From contig CAZVBS010000006.1 of NCBI GenBank assembly GCA_964625905.1, positions 1-32,854 on the forward strand: a DNA stretch of 32,854 nt, in the 5' to 3' direction. Below, piece after piece: positions 29,778 through 32,854 of the stretch. A model generated the notes under the pieces. It worked only from the letters and a program-made list of their open reading frames with translations. It made no database searches and had not been told where the DNA came from. Within the stretch, counting starts at the first letter, position 1. Every line of letters begins with the position of its first letter. The stretch is from JABMNX01 sp964625905. GTDB lineage: Bacteria; Patescibacteriota; Minisyncoccia; Phycocordibacterales; JABMNX01. The translations under genes and the position numbers were made by a program.

Positions 29778-31997
29778 ATGAATTTTGAGAAAATATTACG
29801 CAAGTTCGTGACATGGGGTATTTTCTTCGTGCCATTTATACCACTCATTGTATCCTCAACTTTATTCTTCCCATTTATCACAGGTAAGAATTTCGCATTC
29901 CGTATTATAGTAGAACTACTTTTTGGCGGGTGGATTGCACTCATGTTTTACGATAGGTCATATCGACCTAGGTTCTCATGGCTTCTTGCGAGCGTTGTGG
30001 CGTTCGTCGGAATAATAGCCGTTGCTGACATAACAGGCGAGAACCCACTCAAGAGTATTTGGAGTAACTTCGAGCGAATGGAAGGTCTTATAGCTCTCGT
30101 GCATTTACTCATGTATTTCCTTGTTGCAGGATCTGTACTTAATACTGAAAAGCTGTGGACTCGATTCTTTAATACGTCTGTCTTTGTAAGTGGTTTGCTC
30201 GGACTTTATGGATTCTTCCAACTCTTAGGACGTTTTGACATTCATCAAGGTAGCTCACGACTCGACGCAACACTTGGCAACGCAACGTACCTCGCTGTAT
30301 ATATGCTCTTCCATGTATTTATCACAGTATTTTTACTATCAAGATGGAAGGGAAGTCGTTACGTTTCATACATCTACACTGGGCTAATAGCGCTTCAGGT
30401 AATGATGATATATTTCACTGCGACACGAGGTACTATCCTCGGGCTTCTTGGTGGAGTAACTCTAGCAGGGATACTCACTGCACTTTTTGGCGGTCGGACC
30501 GCCAAAAACACAGAAGAAGTTGGAGAGAATAATAACAATCTTAGGAAAATAGCCATCGGTGCAATCATCGGTGTCTTGGTAATAGTCAGCGGATTCTTTT
30601 TAATAAAAAACACAGACTTCGCAAAAAATAGTCCAGTACTTAGCAGGTTTACTGGTATATCTCTTTCAGAGGGTACTGTGCAAGCTCGATTCTTAATATG
30701 GAGTGTTGCAATGGAAGGAGTGAAAGAACGACCTCTCCTCGGTTGGGGACAAGAGAACTTCAACTTTGTATTTAATAAATACTACAAACCAGAACTATAT
30801 GCACAAGAGCAGTGGTTCGACAGAGTACATAATTTTATATTTGACTGGTTAATATCCGGAGGAATTCTTGGACTGCTCGCATATATATCCATGTTTTTCA
30901 CGACACTCTTCTATTTATGGAGGAAGAAAAACACGTTCTTTTCAATCAATGAAAAGAGTATTTTCACAGGGCTACTCGCTGGCTACACGTTCCACAATCT
31001 TTTTGTTTTCGATAATCTTATAAGTAGTGTATTTTTCTTCACCATAATGGCTTTTGTATATTGGGCATATAAAGAAAGTACAAGAGTTGTGTATATGGAG
31101 GATATAGAAGATGATCTAGACAAAGATATAATTTCACATATCTACGTACCTATTATAATAATCTTAACACTGTTCTCTGTATATATAGTCAACAACAAGG
31201 GAATATTAACAGCAAGGACTCTTGTTAGTGCTATTTCGATACCAGTAGGTCATCCAGACCAAATAGACCTATTTAAAAAAGCACTCTCATATAATTCATT
31301 TGGAAATCAAGAAATACGTGAACAGATTGGTACACTTTCTACGCGTATTACAGGTAGTAATTTAGATATAACAATAAAACAAGCATATCTAACTTTTTCA
31401 GTTGAAGAAATGCAAAAACAACTTGAAAAAGTTGAAAATGATGCACGTACACAAATATTCACAGGAACACTTTTAGATTCATTTGGACAATATGACGCAG
31501 CAAGTGTGTACATTAATAGGGCGAATGAACTATCTCCTAAAAAACCAACTATATTATTTCAGTTAGGACTAAACGCTCTTAACAGAGGAGACACTGCTGG
31601 AGCTCTTGAAATATTCAAGAGGGCGTACAACCTAGCACCAAAATATATTCACGCTCAAATATTTTATGCAGTAGGAGCTATTTACGCAAAGGACGAAAAG
31701 TTACTTGAAGAGATCCTTGTACCAGTATACGGTTCTGTAATAGTTGATAACGACAGATTACTTCAGGCTTACTTTAATAACAAACAATTTGATAGAGTTA
31801 TTGCTATATGGCAACTTCGAATAGAAAAGGATTCTAAGAACGTACAGGCTCATCTAGGGCTTGCTGCAACATATCTTAATCTCAATCGACGTGTAGAAGC
31901 CGTGCAAGAAGTGCAGTATGCAATTGACATAGACGAAAACTTTAAAGAACAAGGCGAGTTTTTGATTAGAGAAATAGAGGCAGGTAGAAATCCATAG
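29778..31997 (+). CDS. Wzy_C/O-antigen-ligase-type membrane protein with C-terminal TPRs
   Basis: This protein of 739 residues has about ten to twelve hydrophobic helices up to residue about 480. The Wzy_C region ERPLLGWGQENFNFVF (about 317-332) is followed by the loop ending in RVHNFIFDWLISGGILGLL, with the conserved His at 351. After the membrane part come TPR-like helix pairs (about 545-735; ASVYINRANELSPKKPTILFQLGLNALNRGDTAGALEIFKRAYNLAPKY). WaaL ligases, Wzy-type polymerases and O-oligosaccharyltransferases share this domain, and bacterial versions with TPR tails are known. It could attach the glycan to lipid or to a surface protein. A perfect palindrome at 30484-30508 is translated as part of loop FGGRTAKN (237-244). 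Confidence 0.85.
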   Translation: MNFEKILRKFVTWGIFFVPFIPLIVSSTLFFPFITGKNFAFRIIVELLFGGWIALMFYDRSYRPRFSWLLASVVAFVGIIAVADITGENPLKSIWSNFERMEGLIALVHLLMYFLVAGSVLNTEKLWTRFFNTSVFVSGLLGLYGFFQLLGRFDIHQGSSRLDATLGNATYLAVYMLFHVFITVFLLSRWKGSRYVSYIYTGLIALQVMMIYFTATRGTILGLLGGVTLAGILTALFGGRTAKNTEEVGENNNNLRKIAIGAIIGVLVIVSGFFLIKNTDFAKNSPVLSRFTGISLSEGTVQARFLIWSVAMEGVKERPLLGWGQENFNFVFNKYYKPELYAQEQWFDRVHNFIFDWLISGGILGLLAYISMFFTTLFYLWRKKNTFFSINEKSIFTGLLAGYTFHNLFVFDNLISSVFFFTIMAFVYWAYKESTRVVYMEDIEDDLDKDIISHIYVPIIIILTLFSVYIVNNKGILTARTLVSAISIPVGHPDQIDLFKKALSYNSFGNQEIREQIGTLSTRITGSNLDITIKQAYLTFSVEEMQKQLEKVENDARTQIFTGTLLDSFGQYDAASVYINRANELSPKKPTILFQLGLNALNRGDTAGALEIFKRAYNLAPKYIHAQIFYAVGAIYAKDEKLLEEILVPVYGSVIVDNDRLLQAYFNNKQFDRVIAIWQLRIEKDSKNVQAHLGLAATYLNLNRRVEAVQEVQYAIDIDENFKEQGEFLIREIEAGRNP
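30484..30508 (+). repeat. Perfect 25-base palindrome inside the ligase gene (GGTCGGACC family, copy 1)
   Basis: Arms TTTTTGGCGGTC (30484-30495) and GACCGCCAAAAA (30497-30508) flank a central G. The middle GGTCGGACC is shared with the palindrome at 32729-32755, whose outer arms differ. It is in frame, coding for part of a loop between membrane helices. Confidence 0.7.
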
Positions 31998-32022
31998 AAA
32001 GAATAAGTAAGTATGAGTTAGA

Positions 32023-32065
32023 AATAAAAAACACGCGTTGCCGTAGGCAACGCGTGTTTTTTATT
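32023..32065. terminator. Bidirectional Rho-independent terminator after the ligase gene
   Basis: Perfect 20-base arms (32023-32042 and 32046-32065) enclose a GTA loop. The A-run on the left and T-run on the right let it work in both directions. It lies 26 bases after the ligase stop. Confidence 0.92.
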
Positions 32066-32076
32066 ATTCTTTAAAC

Positions 32077-32126
32077 TTGAAAATCTATAAAGATGTGTGT
32101 TATACTTGTAATACAAATTATTACAA
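32077..32126 (+). promoter_or_regulatory. Promoter and operator of the third antitoxin gene
   Basis: TTGAAA (32077-32082) and TATACT (32101-32106) are separated by 18 bases. A perfect operator-like dyad, TTGTAATA (32106-32113) and TATTACAA (32119-32126) with a 5-base spacer, overlaps the end of the -10 box and the expected transcription start. This is the expected place for autorepression by a ribbon-helix-helix antitoxin. Confidence 0.65.
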
Positions 32127-32143
32127 CAATAATTCACGAAAAA

Positions 32144-32359
32144 ATGAGAAATATAATAAACATATCAATGCCAGGCGAGATGGTAAAAGTAATAAGAAAA
32201 GAAGTTAAGAGGGGTCAATACGCTTCAACAAGTGAATTCTTTAGAAGTCTTGTACGTTCATGGCAGGAAGAAAAGTTACTACTTGATTTAAAGGAAAGTC
32301 AGTCAGAAATTACAAAAGGTAAAGGAAAACTCCTACACTCCTTAAAGGATTTAAGATAA
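32144..32359 (+). CDS. Ribbon-helix-helix (ParD/CopG-type) antitoxin
   Basis: This protein of 71 residues starts with the DNA-binding strand IINISMPGEMVKVIRKEVKRGQYASTSEFFRSLVRSWQEE, the classical ParD/CopG ribbon-helix-helix, followed by a charged toxin-binding tail. The frame is open to 32093, but the ATG at 32144 gives the proper domain start and lies about 30 bases after the promoter. The toxin gene follows after 6 bases and is broken, so this antitoxin may now be an orphan. It is expected to bind the dyad at 32106-32126. Confidence 0.82.
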   Translation: MRNIINISMPGEMVKVIRKEVKRGQYASTSEFFRSLVRSWQEEKLLLDLKESQSEITKGKGKLLHSLKDLR

Positions 32360-32365
32360 TCCTTT

Positions 32366-32694
32366 ATGAGAATAATTTATACTTCCAAGTTCAGTAGAGA
32401 GTATAAAAAACTAACTAATAATATAAAAGACATCGCAGAAGAAAAAGCTCCCTGTTTGCCCAAGAGCAAAGCGATTGGTTTGCAAACAGCAGTGCAGGGA
32501 GCGTAGAGAGTCGTGAAAAAATCTTCAGATTAAACCCTTTAAATGAGAAGTTAGACACTCATAGACTACACGGGAAGTTAAAGAGTTTTTGGTCATCTTC
32601 AATTAACCATAATTACAGAATTATATTTGAAATATCAAAAGACAAGAAAGAATTTCTTTTTCACTCAGTTGGCAATCATTCGATATACAAGTAG
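32366..32694 (+). pseudogene. RelE/StbE-type toxin gene disrupted by a palindromic element
   Basis: From the ATG at 32366 the frame reads MRIIYTSKFSREYKKLTNNI and continues to about 32449. The remainder of the toxin lies in another frame from 32503: VESREKIFRLNPLNEKL, DTHRLHGKLKSFW, NHNYRIIF and VGNHSIYK, ending at a TAG at 32694. These pieces are the two halves of one RelE/StbE-like mRNA interferase of about 90 residues. About 53-56 bases between them (the repeat at 32447-32502) shift the frame and add an in-frame TAG at 32504 for the first part. The toxin is therefore almost certainly not made as a full protein, unless the element is removed or bypassed. Confidence 0.82.
32447..32502 (+). 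repeat. Structured repeat, copy B, inserted in the toxin gene
   Basis: Outer arms GCTCCCTG (32447-32454) and CAGGGAGC (32495-32502) pair perfectly. Nested arms CTGTTTGC (32452-32459) and GCAAACAG (32482-32489) also pair perfectly and share three bases with the outer left arm. They enclose CAAGAGCAAAGCGATTG (32461-32477), the reverse complement of the loop in copy A. Confidence 0.75.
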
Positions 32695-32728
32695 ATACAT
32701 GATTTTGTATGTTTTCAGCTTAATTCTT

Positions 32729-32755
32729 TTACTTAGTGGTCGGACCACTAAGTAA
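32729..32755 (+). repeat. Perfect 27-base palindrome (GGTCGGACC family, copy 2)
   Basis: Arms TTACTTAGTGGTC (32729-32741) and GACCACTAAGTAA (32743-32755) flank a central G. It shares the GGTCGGACC middle with the palindrome at 30484-30508. There is no T-run, so it is not an ordinary terminator, although it lies just after the broken toxin. Confidence 0.7.
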
Positions 32756-32786
32756 CTTGTTTATAATTAATAATCCATAGAAAAGC

Positions 32787-32814
32787 TTGCTTTTTAGGGG
32801 ATATATGCTATACT
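32787..32814 (+). promoter_or_regulatory. Extended -10 promoter reading out of the window
   Basis: TTGCTT (32787-32792) and TATACT (32809-32814), 16 bases apart, with a TGC before the -10 box. The 40 bases beyond form the leader of an unseen gene and contain a possible hairpin (GAGTGTCAC with GTGACTC). No start codon was found before the window ends. Confidence 0.6.
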
Positions 32815-32854
32815 ATTTCCTGTGAGTGTCACTTAAGTTGTGACTCTACCGAAA

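Noticed and set aside
1..32854. CRISPR arrays, insertion-sequence transposases, rRNA and tRNA genes
   Set aside because: Looked for regularly spaced direct repeats, transposase motifs and cloverleaf or rRNA signatures; none was found.

Overview
The window looks like one scaffold piece from a low-GC bacterium of the Candidate Phyla Radiation (Patescibacteria, Parcubacteria-like). The reasons are the gene content (TraG/TraD-like coupling ATPase beside a lamin-tail/PKD surface protein, several small RelE/YafQ toxin-antitoxin pairs, a large glycan cluster), the near absence of Shine-Dalgarno sites, and AT-rich, tightly packed genes. TGA is used as a normal stop (for example at 11288 and 25341), which argues against the code-25 lineages Gracilibacteria and Absconditabacteria. 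The taxon is an inference; no rRNA or tRNA gene was seen.

Layout. (1) 1-2.7 kb: 3' end of a conjugation-type ATPase and a secreted LTD/PKD protein with a C-terminal membrane anchor. (2) 2.7-17.4 kb: a mostly co-directional cell-surface glycan cluster. It holds six GT4-like glycosyltransferases, one exostosin-like protein, a GT9 enzyme, two methyltransferases (one FkbM), a B12-binding radical SAM enzyme and a sulfotransferase. Two intact type II toxin-antitoxin pairs sit inside it at 5.1-5.6 and 6.8-7.3 kb. (3) 17.4-20.5 kb: complete dTDP-L-rhamnose operon rmlB-A-C-D, with rmlD broken only by a 10-N assembly gap. (4) 20.5-27.4 kb: GT2, sugar C-methyltransferase-like protein, a large GT-B-like protein, a CMP-nonulosonate synthetase (NeuA), a reverse-strand methyltransferase and a NeuB-like synthase. 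(5) 27.5-32.0 kb: an ABC flippase-type exporter and a Wzy_C/O-antigen-ligase-type membrane protein with C-terminal TPRs. (6) 32.1-32.85 kb: a third toxin-antitoxin locus with a broken toxin, then a promoter reading out of the window.

Together the genes could build a rhamnose- and nonulosonate-containing, methylated and possibly sulfated glycan on a lipid carrier. The ABC protein could flip it and the Wzy_C protein could polymerise it or transfer it to a surface acceptor. That order is inferred from families and context.

The most unusual signal is a set of short palindromic repeats concentrated between 29.3 and 32.8 kb. Paired copies keep a fixed core or loop while their stem arms differ but stay base-paired. 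One copy has disrupted a toxin gene; another palindrome is translated in frame inside the ligase; an unrelated imperfect inverted repeat lies in frame inside a GT4 gene at 7.57-7.62 kb. Two antitoxin genes have near-consensus promoters so close to the start codon that their mRNAs should be leaderless or nearly so.
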